From NCBI GenBank assembly GCA_003132165.1, contig PKWW01000022.1:76134-140133 (forward strand): 64,000 nt of DNA, written 5' to 3'. Position numbers and translations under genes: made by a program. The stretch comes from Acidimicrobiaceae bacterium. GTDB lineage: Bacteria; Actinomycetota; Acidimicrobiia; Acidimicrobiales; RAAP-2. Positions 9,002 to 23,276 of this stretch are shown one piece after another. The notes beneath the pieces were generated by a model that was not told where the DNA came from, made no database searches, and was given only the letters and a program-made list of their open reading frames with translations. The stretch's first letter is position 1. The number at the start of each line of letters is the position of its first letter.

Positions 9002-9276
9002 CGGGCACGCTCCACAATCTCGGTCAGGCGCCAGCGCTTGAGCTTGGACAGGGGACGGGTCTCTTGGACGCGTACCTTGTCGCCGATCTTGGCCTCGTTC
9101 TTCTCGTCGTGGACGTACAATTTCTTCGTACGCTGGACGGTCTTGTTGTAACGAGGGTGGCTTACCCGCTCGTTCACCGCAACCACCAACGTCGAAGCCA
9201 TCTTGTCCGAGACAACAATGCCCTCACGGACCTTGCGAGGATTCTCGCGGGTCGTGTCGTTCGTTGAGTCAGTCAT
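8998..9276 (-). CDS. rpsQ: 30S ribosomal protein S17 (uS17)
   Basis: S17 binds the 5' domain of 16S rRNA. The 92-residue protein has the OB-fold segments [35 protein letters not shown] and [17 protein letters not shown]. The first 16 residues are a polar Thr/Asn-rich extension, longer than in most bacteria. Confidence 0.95.
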   Translation of the reverse strand: MTDSTNDTTRENPRKVREGIVVSDKMASTLVVAVNERVSHPRYNKTVQRTKKLYVHDEKNEAKIGDKVRVQETRPLSKLKRWRLTEIVERAR

Positions 9277-9278
9277 GA

Positions 9279-9512
9279 CTACTCACCTTCTCCTGCGGCC
9301 TCAGCGGCCGCGATCTCACGCTCGCGCAAGAACGTCGACAGGCGCGCGATGTCCCTGCGCACCTCGCCAAGTCGAGCCGAGTTGTCGAGCTGGCCGGTAG
9401 CCAGCTGGAAACGCAGATTGAACAGCTCACGACGAGCCTCGCCCAAACGCTCCACTAATTCATTGTCACCGAGGAGACGGAGCTCCGCGACGCGTTCTTT
9501 AGTCTTTGCCAT
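9279..9512 (-). CDS. rpmC: 50S ribosomal protein L29 (uL29)
   Basis: The 77-residue helical protein has the L29 core [19 protein letters not shown] and [20 protein letters not shown], ending in a short acidic tail. L29 sits at the polypeptide exit tunnel near the SRP and trigger-factor site. It overlaps the rplP stop by one base. Confidence 0.94.
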   Translation of the reverse strand: MAKTKERVAELRLLGDNELVERLGEARRELFNLRFQLATGQLDNSARLGEVRRDIARLSTFLREREIAAAEAAGEGE

Positions 9513-9949
9513 TAGATGGTTACCTCCGGTGTGCCGTGGGTTCCAGGGCGAATGACGAACTTGGCCTTGATGGGCAACTTCTGGATGGCGCGCTCCATGG
9601 CGGCGCGGGCCAATGTCTCGTCGACACCACCGAGCTCGAACATGATGCGACCGGGCTTCACGACGGCAACCCAGAACTCGGGGTTGCCCTTGCCCGAACC
9701 CATGCGGGTCTCTGCGGGCTTCTGGGTAACGGGCTTGTCCGGGAAAATACGGATCCAGACCTTGCCACCACGCTTCACGTGACGGGTCATCGCGATACGT
9801 GCGGCTTCGATCTGACGGGCCGAGATCCAGCCGTTCTCCAACGCCTGGATACCGAAGTCACCGAAGGCCAACTCCACGCCGCCCTTGGCCATACCAGTCA
9901 TGCGGCCGCGGTGTTGCTTGCGGTGCTTTACCTTGCGGGGCATCAACAT
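9512..9949 (-). CDS. rplP: 50S ribosomal protein L16 (uL16)
   Basis: L16 helps accommodate the A-site tRNA. The 145-residue sequence begins [17 protein letters not shown] and includes [22 protein letters not shown] and [11 protein letters not shown]. It begins two bases after the rpsC stop. Confidence 0.96.
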   Translation of the reverse strand: MLMPRKVKHRKQHRGRMTGMAKGGVELAFGDFGIQALENGWISARQIEAARIAMTRHVKRGGKVWIRIFPDKPVTQKPAETRMGSGKGNPEFWVAVVKPGRIMFELGGVDETLARAAMERAIQKLPIKAKFVIRPGTHGTPEVTI

Positions 9950-9951
9950 GA

Positions 9952-10875
9952 TTACTCAGCGTCCTTTCGAAAGTGCGGCGTGTCGGTGTGATCCTGGGCC
10001 GTGCGGCGCTCGATCTCTTCCTCCACGCTCAGTCGACGCTCGACCTCATCGGTCGAGGCCAACAAGTCGGCGGTGTTCACGTCAGCGACCACGGCCTCAG
10101 CGACGGGCTCGGCCTCGACACGGCGGCGTCCTCCACCGGCACGCACGACGCCCTTGGGGACGACGGGTGTGGCACCGACGGGAACCGCATCGCCCGCGGC
10201 CATGGCCGCCTCGCGAACGATCTTCTCGTCGTTCGTCAACTGGTAGGGCAGGATGTCGCCCTTGTAGATCCAGACCTTGACGCCCACGCGACCGGTCGAC
10301 GTGCGAGCTTCGCGGAAACCGTAGTCAATGTCGGCGCGCAGCGTGTGCAGCGGCACGCGGCCTTCGCGGTACGACTCGCGTCGCGACATTTCCGCGCCAC
10401 CGAGACGACCTGAGGCCTGAATCTTGACGCCCATGGCGCCCGCCTTCTGGACGGTCTGGATACCACGCTTCATGGCGCGACGGAAGGCCACGCGGCGAAG
10501 CAGTTGGTCACAGATGCCCTGAGCGATGAGCGCAGCGTCGAGTTCGGGCTGCTTGATCTCCTGGATGTTCAGTGAAATCTTGTTCTTCTGGCCCGTGATC
10601 TTCTCGAGGTCCTTCTTCAAGCGCTCGGCCTCGGCACCACGGCGACCGATCACAATGCCCGGGCGGGCGGTATGGATGTCGACGCGGATGCGGTCCGAGT
10701 TACGCTCGATCTCGATGCGGCTCACGGCCGCACTCTCGAGCTGCTTGGTCAGGTAGTCGCGAATCTTCCAGTCCTCGATGACGAGGTCCCTGTAGCCGCG
10801 CTCCTTGAACCAGCGCGACTTCCAGTCCGTCGTAATGCCGAGGCGGAAACCGTAGGGGTTTACCTTCTGACCCAT
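9952..10875 (-). CDS. rpsC: 30S ribosomal protein S3 with long C-terminal tail (uS3)
   Basis: S3 lines the mRNA entry tunnel. The first ~215 residues are standard ([16 protein letters not shown]-domain [19 protein letters not shown], and [24 protein letters not shown]). At 307 residues it is roughly 70 longer than most S3 proteins: the extra C-terminal part is first basic ([10 protein letters not shown]) and then acidic. Similar tails occur on L22 and L10 in this window. The start ATG overlaps the rplV stop by one base. Confidence 0.95.
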   Translation of the reverse strand: MGQKVNPYGFRLGITTDWKSRWFKERGYRDLVIEDWKIRDYLTKQLESAAVSRIEIERNSDRIRVDIHTARPGIVIGRRGAEAERLKKDLEKITGQKNKISLNIQEIKQPELDAALIAQGICDQLLRRVAFRRAMKRGIQTVQKAGAMGVKIQASGRLGGAEMSRRESYREGRVPLHTLRADIDYGFREARTSTGRVGVKVWIYKGDILPYQLTNDEKIVREAAMAAGDAVPVGATPVVPKGVVRAGGGRRRVEAEPVAEAVVADVNTADLLASTDEVERRLSVEEEIERRTAQDHTDTPHFRKDAE

Positions 10876-11555
10876 TAGTTCGTCTCCTCAGTGGCGTCGT
10901 CTGACGCCGTCTCGTCGGCTGAGGCTTGCTCAGCGACTGTCTCGTCCGCCGGAGTCTCCTCGACGGTTGTCTCCTCGAGCGTGGTGTCGACATCGTTCGC
11001 GACCACATCGGTGGCGACCTCGGTCTCGACTCCCTCGTTCTCGTTCTCGTTCTCGATCTCGAGTTCGGCGGCGGCTTCGCGCTTGTTGAGGCTCGCGGTC
11101 TGGTCGGCGCGACGGCGTGACGACGCGACGCGACGCGTGCGTGACGCGGCGGCCTGGGCCGTGCGGGCGGCGCGAAGGATGACGAGGCGGTCCTCGTCGA
11201 GGCGCGACACGATCACCGTGATGTGACACGAGCGCTTGCGGATCTTGCCGGCGCGTCCACGCGCGCGCGGCGTGAAGCGCTTCATCGTGATGCCTTCGTC
11301 GGCGAACGCCGCCGAAACGAAGAGCTCGTCGGCGTTCAGGCCGTCGTTGTTGACGGCGTTGGCGACGGCTGACGCCAGCACCTTGCCGATGACGTCGGCG
11401 GCCTCGCGGGTGGTACCCGCGAGGATCTCGCGCGCGGTGGTGACGTCCTCATTGCGAATGAGGTTCAACACGACGCGGGCCTTGCTCGCTGACATGTGGT
11501 AGCCGCGCAGTGTGGCGCGGGTACCCGGACGTTCGTTGGTCTTGGGGCCGGTCAT
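10875..11555 (-). CDS. rplV: 50S ribosomal protein L22 with long acidic C-terminal tail (uL22)
   Basis: L22 lines the nascent-peptide tunnel. The core is clear ([59 protein letters not shown]). At 226 residues it is about twice the usual bacterial length; from about residue 130 there is a basic linker, then a 60-residue Glu/Asp/Thr/Ala tail ending SDDATEETN. The tail includes an ENENENE run encoded by a tandem hexanucleotide. The tail must point to the solvent side and is probably disordered (inference). Confidence 0.94.
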   Translation of the reverse strand: MTGPKTNERPGTRATLRGYHMSASKARVVLNLIRNEDVTTAREILAGTTREAADVIGKVLASAVANAVNNDGLNADELFVSAAFADEGITMKRFTPRARGRAGKIRKRSCHITVIVSRLDEDRLVILRAARTAQAAASRTRRVASSRRRADQTASLNKREAAAELEIENENENEGVETEVATDVVANDVDTTLEETTVEETPADETVAEQASADETASDDATEETN

Positions 11556-11833
11556 TAGCGCTTACCCGTCTTTTCCTGGCCGGCGTGGAACCTGAACGTG
11601 CGCGTCGGAGCGAACTCGCCAAGCTTGTGACCCACCATTGACTCATTGACAAACACCGGCACGTGACGGCGACCGTCGTGCACGGCGAAGGTGTGACCGA
11701 CCATGTCGGGGATGACCGTCGAGCGACGGCTCCAGGTCTTGATGACCTTCTTCTCGTTGGCCGCGTTCATCGCGTCCACCTTCTTAAGAAGATGGGAGTC
11801 GATGAAGGGACCCTTCTTTAAGCTGCGTGACAT
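11555..11833 (-). CDS. rpsS: 30S ribosomal protein S19 (uS19)
   Basis: A 92-residue protein matching S19: [65 protein letters not shown]. It lies 7 bases downstream of rplB and overlaps the rplV start by one base. Confidence 0.96.
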   Translation of the reverse strand: MSRSLKKGPFIDSHLLKKVDAMNAANEKKVIKTWSRRSTVIPDMVGHTFAVHDGRRHVPVFVNESMVGHKLGEFAPTRTFRFHAGQEKTGKR

Positions 11834-11840
11834 TGTCTAC

Positions 11841-12674
11841 CTACCTCCGCGCGCCGCGTCCACGGCGACGACGAATAATGAGCGCGTCTGATGCCTTTGG
11901 CAAACGCGTACGACCCTCTGGCTGACCCCACGGTGAAACTGGGTGACGTCCTCCGGAAGTCTTTCCTTCACCACCACCGAGTGGGTGGTCGACCGGGTTC
12001 ATGGCGACACCACGCGTCTGGGGGCGAATGCCCTTCCAGCGGTTACGTCCGGCCTTACCGATCTTGATGAGTTCGTGTTCCGAGTTGCCCACGACGCCGA
12101 GCGTCGCACGGCAGTCGATCGGCACGCGGCGCATCTCGGTCGACGGAAGACGCAACGTGGCGTAGCCACCGTCCTTCGCGACGAGCTGCACGCTCATGCC
12201 GGCGCTACGGGCCATCTTGCCGCCGCCGCCGGGACGAAGCTCCACGTTGTGGACGGTCGAACCGGTGGGGATGAAACGCATGGGCAGCGAGTTGCCGGTG
12301 CGGATGTCGGCCTTGGGACCCGACTCGACCAAGTCGCCGACCTTGAGTCCGTTAGGTGCGAGGATGTAGCGCTTCTCACCGTCGAGGTAGTGCAGCAAGG
12401 CAATGCGACACGTGCGGTTCGGGTCGTACTCAATGGCGGCGACCTTCGCCGGGATGGCGTCCTTGTTACGTTTGAAGTCGATGATGCGGTACTGCTGCTT
12501 GTGGCCACCGCCGCGGTGACGCGAGGTCTTACGGCCGTAGTTGTTGCGTCCACCCGTCTTGGGCTTGGGCGCGAGCAGCGACTTCTCCGGGGTCGACTTC
12601 GTGATTTCGGCAAAGTCCGAAACAGTCTGAAAACGACGACCGGGGCTGGTTGGTTTGCGGTGACGCAGTGCCAT
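11841..12674 (-). CDS. rplB: 50S ribosomal protein L2 (uL2)
   Basis: L2 is required for subunit association and peptidyl transfer. The 277-residue protein has [37 protein letters not shown], and the near-invariant C-terminal [14 protein letters not shown] with the catalytic-centre histidine. It lies 8 bases after rplW. Confidence 0.96.
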   Translation of the reverse strand: MALRHRKPTSPGRRFQTVSDFAEITKSTPEKSLLAPKPKTGGRNNYGRKTSRHRGGGHKQQYRIIDFKRNKDAIPAKVAAIEYDPNRTCRIALLHYLDGEKRYILAPNGLKVGDLVESGPKADIRTGNSLPMRFIPTGSTVHNVELRPGGGGKMARSAGMSVQLVAKDGGYATLRLPSTEMRRVPIDCRATLGVVGNSEHELIKIGKAGRNRWKGIRPQTRGVAMNPVDHPLGGGEGKTSGGRHPVSPWGQPEGRTRLPKASDALIIRRRRGRGARR

Positions 12675-12682
12675 GGCAGTCC

Positions 12683-12973
12683 TTAACTCTCGAAGAGATT
12701 GATCGAGTCACCCTGTTTGAGGGTGACGATGGCCCGCTTCGTGCTGGGGCGTGCGCCCACGACACCGGTGCGACGGTTGCGCGTCGTCTTACCCTTGCGG
12801 TTGAGAGTGTTGACGTTGGTCACCTTGACGTTGAAGGCCTGCTCGACGGCGTTGCGCACGTCGATCTTGGTGGCCCTGGGGTCAACGATGAACACGTAGG
12901 TGTGGTTGTCCATGAGACCGTAGGTCTTCTCGGACACCACGGGACGGATGAGCACGCTCATTGCATCGCGCAT
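12683..12973 (-). CDS. rplW: 50S ribosomal protein L23 (uL23)
   Basis: L23 forms the docking site for trigger factor and SRP at the tunnel exit. The 96-residue protein has [36 protein letters not shown], and a basic loop [11 protein letters not shown]. The ATG at 12973 overlaps the rplD stop (TAATG); a second in-frame ATG (MSVL) follows four codons later. Confidence 0.95.
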   Translation of the reverse strand: MRDAMSVLIRPVVSEKTYGLMDNHTYVFIVDPRATKIDVRNAVEQAFNVKVTNVNTLNRKGKTTRNRRTGVVGARPSTKRAIVTLKQGDSINLFES

Positions 12974-13653
12974 TAGTTGATCTCCTTAGCGACGGGCAGG
13001 GTGGCGTCGGTGAACAGGACCCAGTCCGAGTCGAGGACGTCGTAGGCGTTGATCTCGCCGGCGTCGATGGTCTTGATGTGGCCCAGGTTGCGGAACGACT
13101 GGATTGCGACTGCGTCGTCGCGGCTCAGCACGACGAGGATCTTGCCCTCGAGGCCGAGCGCGGACAGTGCCGTCAGCGCGCCCTTGGTCTTGGGCTCGGT
13201 CCAGTTGGCGAAGCCGTCGATAAGCGCGACGCGCTCCATTGATGCACGGTCCGACAACGCCGAGTGGAGCGCCAGGCGGATCATCTTCTTCGGGGTCTTC
13301 TGGTCGTACTTGCGGGGCTTGGGCCCTAGCGCGATGCCACCACCGGGGTAGTGCGGCGCACGGATGGTTCCCTGACGGGCTCCACCGGTCCCCTTCTGGT
13401 TGAACGGCTTCTTGCCACCACCGCGTACTTCCTTGCGGGTCTTGGTCGACTGGGTGCCCGAACGCTTCGCGGCGAGCTGGGCCTTGACGACCTGGTGCAT
13501 CACGGCCATGTTGGGCTCGATGCCGAAGATGGTGGGCTCGAGGGCCACGGTGCCGAGCTCAGCGCCGTCGAGGCTCTTGCGAGCGACCGAGCGGTTCTGG
13601 GGTGCGGGGCGGTCCTTCTTGATGGGACCGCGCAGAGTAAAGACGTCGCTCAT
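12973..13653 (-). CDS. rplD: 50S ribosomal protein L4 (uL4)
   Basis: The 226-residue protein has the L4 tunnel loop (TKTRKEVRGGGKKPFNQKGT, GGARQGTIRAPHYPGGG) and the globular part with SALSDRASMERVALIDGF. In E. coli L4 represses its own S10 operon by binding the leader RNA; a structured leader lies upstream of rplC here (see 14340-14530). The start overlaps the rplC stop by four bases. Confidence 0.95.
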   Translation of the reverse strand: MSDVFTLRGPIKKDRPAPQNRSVARKSLDGAELGTVALEPTIFGIEPNMAVMHQVVKAQLAAKRSGTQSTKTRKEVRGGGKKPFNQKGTGGARQGTIRAPHYPGGGIALGPKPRKYDQKTPKKMIRLALHSALSDRASMERVALIDGFANWTEPKTKGALTALSALGLEGKILVVLSRDDAVAIQSFRNLGHIKTIDAGEINAYDVLDSDWVLFTDATLPVAKEIN

Positions 13654-14309
13654 CGCTTGCCTCCAGCCTTCATTGGGTTCTTCACCGACGTTCGCAGCAC
13701 GACAACGCCGCCTCGAGGGCCGGGAACGGCACCCTTCACGAGCACGAGGTTGCGCTCGACGTCGACGCCGATCACTTCGAGGTTGGTCGTGGTGACCTGT
13801 CCGCCACCCATGCGACCGGCCATCTTCGTGCCCTTGAAGACACGACCGGGGGTCGCGCAGGCGCCAATGGAACCAGGCGCACGGTGGTGCTTGTGGTTAC
13901 CGTGAGCCGCGCCTTGACCCGAGAAGTTGTGGCGCTTCATGCCACCGGCGAAGCCCTTGCCCTTGCTCACGGCAGTGGCGTCGATCATCTCGCCCTTTTC
14001 GAGCACGTCCGCCAGGATTTCCTGGCCGACCGAGTAGCCCGAGACGTCATCGAGACGAAGCTCGACGAGCTTCTTGCCCGGGGTGACGCCGGCCTTGTCG
14101 AAGTGTCCCAATTCGGGTTTGGTCAAAGTCGACGTGCGGCGTGTGCCCCACGTGACCTGGAGGGCGCTGTAGCCCTCCTTCTCGGGAGTTTTTACCTGGA
14201 CGACGCGAGCTGGACTGACACGGACAACTGTCACCGGAATAGCCCGGTTCTGGTCATCCCAGACTTGGGTCATGCCCACCTTCTCGCCGACGATCGCTTT
14301 GGTCGCCAC
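13650..14309 (-). CDS. rplC: 50S ribosomal protein L3 (uL3)
   Basis: L3 reaches toward the peptidyl transferase centre. The 219-residue protein has KAIVGEKVGMTQVWDDQNRA, the central GKGFAGGMKRHNFSGQGAAHGN (counting residues ~125-146) and PGRVFKGTKMAGRMGG. It starts with GTG at 14309, preceded by a GAGAGAGGGAAAC ribosome-binding site. Unlike the usual operon it is separated from rpsJ by 226 bases with its own structured leader, so it may be the first gene of a separate transcript. Confidence 0.95.
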   Translation of the reverse strand: MATKAIVGEKVGMTQVWDDQNRAIPVTVVRVSPARVVQVKTPEKEGYSALQVTWGTRRTSTLTKPELGHFDKAGVTPGKKLVELRLDDVSGYSVGQEILADVLEKGEMIDATAVSKGKGFAGGMKRHNFSGQGAAHGNHKHHRAPGSIGACATPGRVFKGTKMAGRMGGGQVTTTNLEVIGVDVERNLVLVKGAVPGPRGGVVVLRTSVKNPMKAGGKR

Positions 14310-14339
14310 GTTTCCCTCTCTCTACTGATATCTGGGCAT

Positions 14340-14523
14340 CGGTTCATCCGACACACAGACGCTCCGCCGGGCCAAATAACCCGAACGGAGCGCTCGACTG
14401 GTTTGGTTCGGCGTTCCTTTTCAAGGCAACCGAACACATCTGCTTGTTTCCCCATCACTACTGACAGGGGTACTAACCGTACACCATCAGACCCCGCCGG
14501 CGCAAAGGCGCCAGCGGGGTCTG
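14340..14523 (-). promoter_or_regulatory. Hairpin-rich leader between rpsJ and rplC
   Basis: Three hairpins occupy this gap. In minus-strand order: A, 14523-14488, ten G/C-rich pairs plus five inner pairs with loop AAAG; B, 14435-14406, GTTCGG/CCGAAC closing an inner CCTT/AAGG; C, 14392-14360, CGCTCCG/CGGAGCG with inner CGGG/CCCG. A lies 13 bases after the rpsJ stop and is probably a terminator; B and C lie in the 5' leader of rplC. No known ribosomal leader motif is recognised. Feedback by L3 or L4 is a guess from position. Confidence 0.5.
14488..14523 (-). terminator. Strong hairpin after rpsJ
   Basis: CAGACCCCGC (14488-14497) pairs with GCGGGGTCTG (14514-14523), extended by GGCGC/GCGCC around loop AAAG with one C/A mismatch. 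On the minus strand it starts 13 bases past the rpsJ stop. No U-run follows, which is common for actinobacterial hairpin terminators. It would end the rpsL-rpsG-fusA-tuf-rpsJ transcript or attenuate read-through into rplC. Confidence 0.6.
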
Positions 14524-14535
14524 CGGTGGTACTGC

Positions 14536-14859
14536 TTAACCTTGGCGGATCTTGATCTCGATGTCCACGCCGGCGGGAAGGTCGAGACGCTGGAGCGAGT
14601 CGACCGTCTTCGCGGTGTGGTCCACGATGTCCAAAAGACGCTTGTGAACACGCATTTCGAAGTGCTCACGGCTGTCTTTGTGCTTGTGGGGTCCACGAAC
14701 CACCGTGTAACGGTGCTTCTCGGTGGGCAGCGGCACGGGGCCCTGCACACGAGCGTTCGTACGCTCGACCGTCTGCACGATCTTCGCGCAGGACTGGTCC
14801 AAGACGCCGTGGTCGAAGGCCTTCAGCCGGATACGGATCATTTGACGGTTGTCGGCCAT
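14536..14859 (-). CDS. rpsJ: 30S ribosomal protein S10 (uS10)
   Basis: S10 is also transcription factor NusE, linking ribosome and RNA polymerase with NusG. The 107-residue product has [37 protein letters not shown], the [16 protein letters not shown] loop and a C-terminal [11 protein letters not shown]. It starts 7 bases after the tuf stop, so it belongs to the str/tuf transcript here rather than heading the S10 operon. Confidence 0.96.
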   Translation of the reverse strand: MADNRQMIRIRLKAFDHGVLDQSCAKIVQTVERTNARVQGPVPLPTEKHRYTVVRGPHKHKDSREHFEMRVHKRLLDIVDHTAKTVDSLQRLDLPAGVDIEIKIRQG

Positions 14860-14866
14860 GACCGGA

Positions 14867-16054
14867 CTACTTCAGGATCTTTACGACGCGGCCTGAACCC
14901 ACGGTTCGGCCACCTTCGCGGATGGAGAAGGTGAGACCCTCTTCCATGGCGATGGGCTTACCCAGGGTAACGGTCATCTCGGTGTTGTCACCGGGCATAA
15001 CCATCTCAGTACCGGCTGGCAACTCAATGGTGCCAGTGACGTCGGTGGTGCGGAAGTAGAACTGCGGACGGTAGTTCGCGAAGAACGGCTTGTGACGGCC
15101 GCCTTCTGCCTTGGTCAACACGTAGACCGAAGCCTCGAACACGGTGTGCGGGGTGATGGTACCTGGCTTGCAGAGCACCTGACCACGCTCGACGTCTTCC
15201 TTCTTCGTACCACGGAGCAGCGCGCCGAGGTTGTCGCCGGCCTGACCCTGGTCGAGAAGCTTGCGGAACATCTCGATTCCGGTGACGGTCGTCTTGGTCG
15301 TGTCGCGAAGACCAACGATCTCAACTTCGTCGCCGACCTTGATGACGCCCTGCTCGACCTTGCCGGTGACAACGGTGCCACGGCCGGTGATGGACATGAC
15401 GTCTTCAATCGACATGAGGAACGGCTTCGCGGTGTCGCGCACAGGCTCGGGGATGAACGTGTCAACGGCATCCATGAGCTCCATGATCTTGTCGCCCCAC
15501 GCTTCGTCGCCCTCGAGGGCCTTCAGCGCTGAGACGCGAATGATCGGGGTGTCGTCGCCAGGGAAGTCGTAGCTGGTGAGCAGCTCGCGGATCTCCATCT
15601 CGACGAGCTCCAGGAGCTCCTCGTCCTCGACCATGTCGGCCTTGTTCAGGGCGACCACGATGTAGGGAACACCCACCTGGCGCGCGAGCAGCACGTGCTC
15701 ACGGGTCTGGGGCATGGGACCGTCGGTCGCCGAAACCACGAGGATGGCGCCATCGACCTGGGCGGCGCCCGTAATCATGTTCTTGACGTAGTCAGCGTGA
15801 CCGGGCATGTCGACGTGTGCGTAGTGGCGCTTTGCCGTCTCGTACTCAACGTGGGCAATCGAAATGGTGATACCGCGCTGGCGCTCTTCGGGAGCCTTGT
15901 CGATCTGGTCGAACGGCGTGAAGGCCGAGCCCGGGACGCGGGTTGAGAGAACCTTGGTGATCGCTGCGGTAAGAGTGGTCTTGCCGTGGTCGATGTGACC
16001 CATTGTTCCGATGTTTACGTGCGGCTTAGTGCGCTCGAACTTCTGCTTTGCCAT
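14867..16054 (-). CDS. tuf: Elongation factor Tu
   Basis: EF-Tu delivers aminoacyl-tRNA to the ribosome as a GTP complex. The 395-residue protein has G1 [10 protein letters not shown]3 [13 protein letters not shown]4 NKADM, and the typical C terminus [15 protein letters not shown]. It follows fusA after 110 bases that contain a small hairpin. Only this copy is seen in the window. Confidence 0.97.
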   Translation of the reverse strand: MAKQKFERTKPHVNIGTMGHIDHGKTTLTAAITKVLSTRVPGSAFTPFDQIDKAPEERQRGITISIAHVEYETAKRHYAHVDMPGHADYVKNMITGAAQVDGAILVVSATDGPMPQTREHVLLARQVGVPYIVVALNKADMVEDEELLELVEMEIRELLTSYDFPGDDTPIIRVSALKALEGDEAWGDKIMELMDAVDTFIPEPVRDTAKPFLMSIEDVMSITGRGTVVTGKVEQGVIKVGDEVEIVGLRDTTKTTVTGIEMFRKLLDQGQAGDNLGALLRGTKKEDVERGQVLCKPGTITPHTVFEASVYVLTKAEGGRHKPFFANYRPQFYFRTTDVTGTIELPAGTEMVMPGDNTEMTVTLGKPIAMEEGLTFSIREGGRTVGSGRVVKILK

Positions 16055-16080
16055 TGTCGGGGACTTACTTTCTGTCTAGT

Positions 16081-16102
16081 GACCGGTCCTCTCGGACCCG
16101 TC
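16081..16102 (-). promoter_or_regulatory. Hairpin in the fusA-tuf gap
   Basis: GGTCC (16085-16089) pairs with GGACC (16094-16098) around loop TCTC, and the stem extends as GAC/GTC past one C-C mismatch. It lies about 60 bases after the fusA stop and 27 bases before the tuf start. It may stabilise or process the tuf mRNA, or mark a partial terminator; no tuf promoter is obvious beside it. Confidence 0.35.
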
Positions 16103-16164
16103 TTGTTTGTTTCGGCCCTCCCCGACGACGGTTTGGACCTTGGTTTTGCTGGTTTCCCAGCTCC

Positions 16165-18252
<2,088 letters not shown>

Positions 18253-18270
18253 TTCAATAACTCTCTTTGA

Positions 18271-18741
18271 TTACCAGCGGTAGTGCGCGAACGCCTTGTT
18301 GGACTCGGCCATCTTGGCCATGTCCTCGCGACGCTTCACAGCGGCGCCTACGCCGTTGCTGGCGTCGATGATTTCGTTGGCGAGGCGCTCGGCCATGGTC
18401 TTCTCACGGCGCTTCTTGGCGAAGTCGGTGAGCCAACGGATGGCGAGGGTCGTCGAACGACGGGGACGGACTTCCACGGGAACCTGATACGTGGTACCAC
18501 CGACACGGCGGCTACGTACTTCCAGCTCGGGGCGGACGTTCTCGAGGGCGCGCTTCAGAGCGGCGACCGGGTCGGCGCCCGTCTTCTGCTCGACCATCTC
18601 GAGGGCCGAGTACACGATGCGCTCGGCGATGGTGCGCTTGCCACGCTCAAGAATCTTGTTCGTCACCTGAGTGACGAGGACCGACTTGTAGATCGGGTCA
18701 GCGGGTACTTCACGACGGACGGCTGGGCCTTTACGAGGCAT
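18271..18741 (-). CDS. rpsG: 30S ribosomal protein S7 (uS7)
   Basis: S7 organises the 30S head and contacts the E site. The 156-residue protein begins [18 protein letters not shown] and contains [34 protein letters not shown] and the C-terminal HRW-like AFAHYRW. ATG overlaps the rpsL stop by one base. Confidence 0.96.
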   Translation of the reverse strand: MPRKGPAVRREVPADPIYKSVLVTQVTNKILERGKRTIAERIVYSALEMVEQKTGADPVAALKRALENVRPELEVRSRRVGGTTYQVPVEVRPRRSTTLAIRWLTDFAKKRREKTMAERLANEIIDASNGVGAAVKRREDMAKMAESNKAFAHYRW

Positions 18742-19112
18742 TAGCTCTCCTTCTTTGCACCGTAGCGACTACGGGCCTGCTTGCGGTCACGGACACCCGA
18801 GGTGTCGAGCGCGCCGCGAATGATCTTGTAACGCACACCGGGGAGGTCCTTCACACGTCCGCCACGCACGAGCACGATGGAGTGCTCTTGCAGGTTGTGG
18901 CCGACGCCCGGGATGTAGGCCGTGACCTCGACACCGGACGTGAGACGCACACGGGCGACCTTTCGAAGCGCGGAGTTCGGCTTCTTAGGCGTGACCGTGT
19001 GTACACGGGTGCACACACCACGACGCTGCGGGGCGCCCTTCAGCGCCGGCGTCTTGGTCTTGGATACTTTGTCCTGCCGGCCTTTTCGGACCAACTGTGC
19101 AATTGTGGGCAC
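18741..19112 (-). CDS. rpsL: 30S ribosomal protein S12 (uS12)
   Basis: S12 is a decoding-centre protein. The 123-residue protein starts with GTG at 19112 ([12 protein letters not shown]) behind an AGAAGAGG site. The streptomycin-site lysines in [11 protein letters not shown] and [11 protein letters not shown] are the wild-type residues. It is the first gene of the str operon and has its own promoter in the gap after rpoC. Confidence 0.96.
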   Translation of the reverse strand: MPTIAQLVRKGRQDKVSKTKTPALKGAPQRRGVCTRVHTVTPKKPNSALRKVARVRLTSGVEVTAYIPGVGHNLQEHSIVLVRGGRVKDLPGVRYKIIRGALDTSGVRDRKQARSRYGAKKES

Positions 19113-19148
19113 GCGGAACCTCTTCTAGTTGTACTTCGTTCATGGAAC

Positions 19149-19167
19149 GTGCAGATGATGCCTGCAC
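19149..19167 (-). promoter_or_regulatory. Small hairpin in the str-operon leader
   Basis: GTGCAG (19149-19154) pairs with CTGCAC (19162-19167) around a 7-base loop, between the predicted -10 box and the rpsL start. Its role is unknown. Confidence 0.35.
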
Positions 19168-19178
19168 GCGGACTTTCT

Positions 19179-19208
19179 ATCCTACGACAAACCACCTCGT
19201 AACGGCAA
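19179..19208 (-). promoter_or_regulatory. Predicted promoter of the str operon (rpsL)
   Basis: On the minus strand TTGCCG (19208-19203) is followed by an 18-base spacer and TAGGAT (19184-19179), a good match to a vegetative actinobacterial promoter. It would start transcription about 60 bases upstream of rpsL. Confidence 0.6.
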
Positions 19209-19214
19209 GCCCGC

Positions 19215-19234
19215 CGCCGGCGCCTAGGCCGGCG
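19215..19234 (-). terminator. Predicted rpoC terminator hairpin
   Basis: CGCCGGC (19215-19221) pairs with GCCGGCG (19228-19234) around GCCTAG, starting 14 bases after the rpoC stop on the minus strand. There is no U-run. It directly precedes the rpsL promoter, fitting an operon boundary. Confidence 0.5.
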
Positions 19235-19247
19235 ACATCACTTGTCC

Positions 19248-23272
<4,025 letters not shown>

Positions 23273-23276
<4 letters not shown>

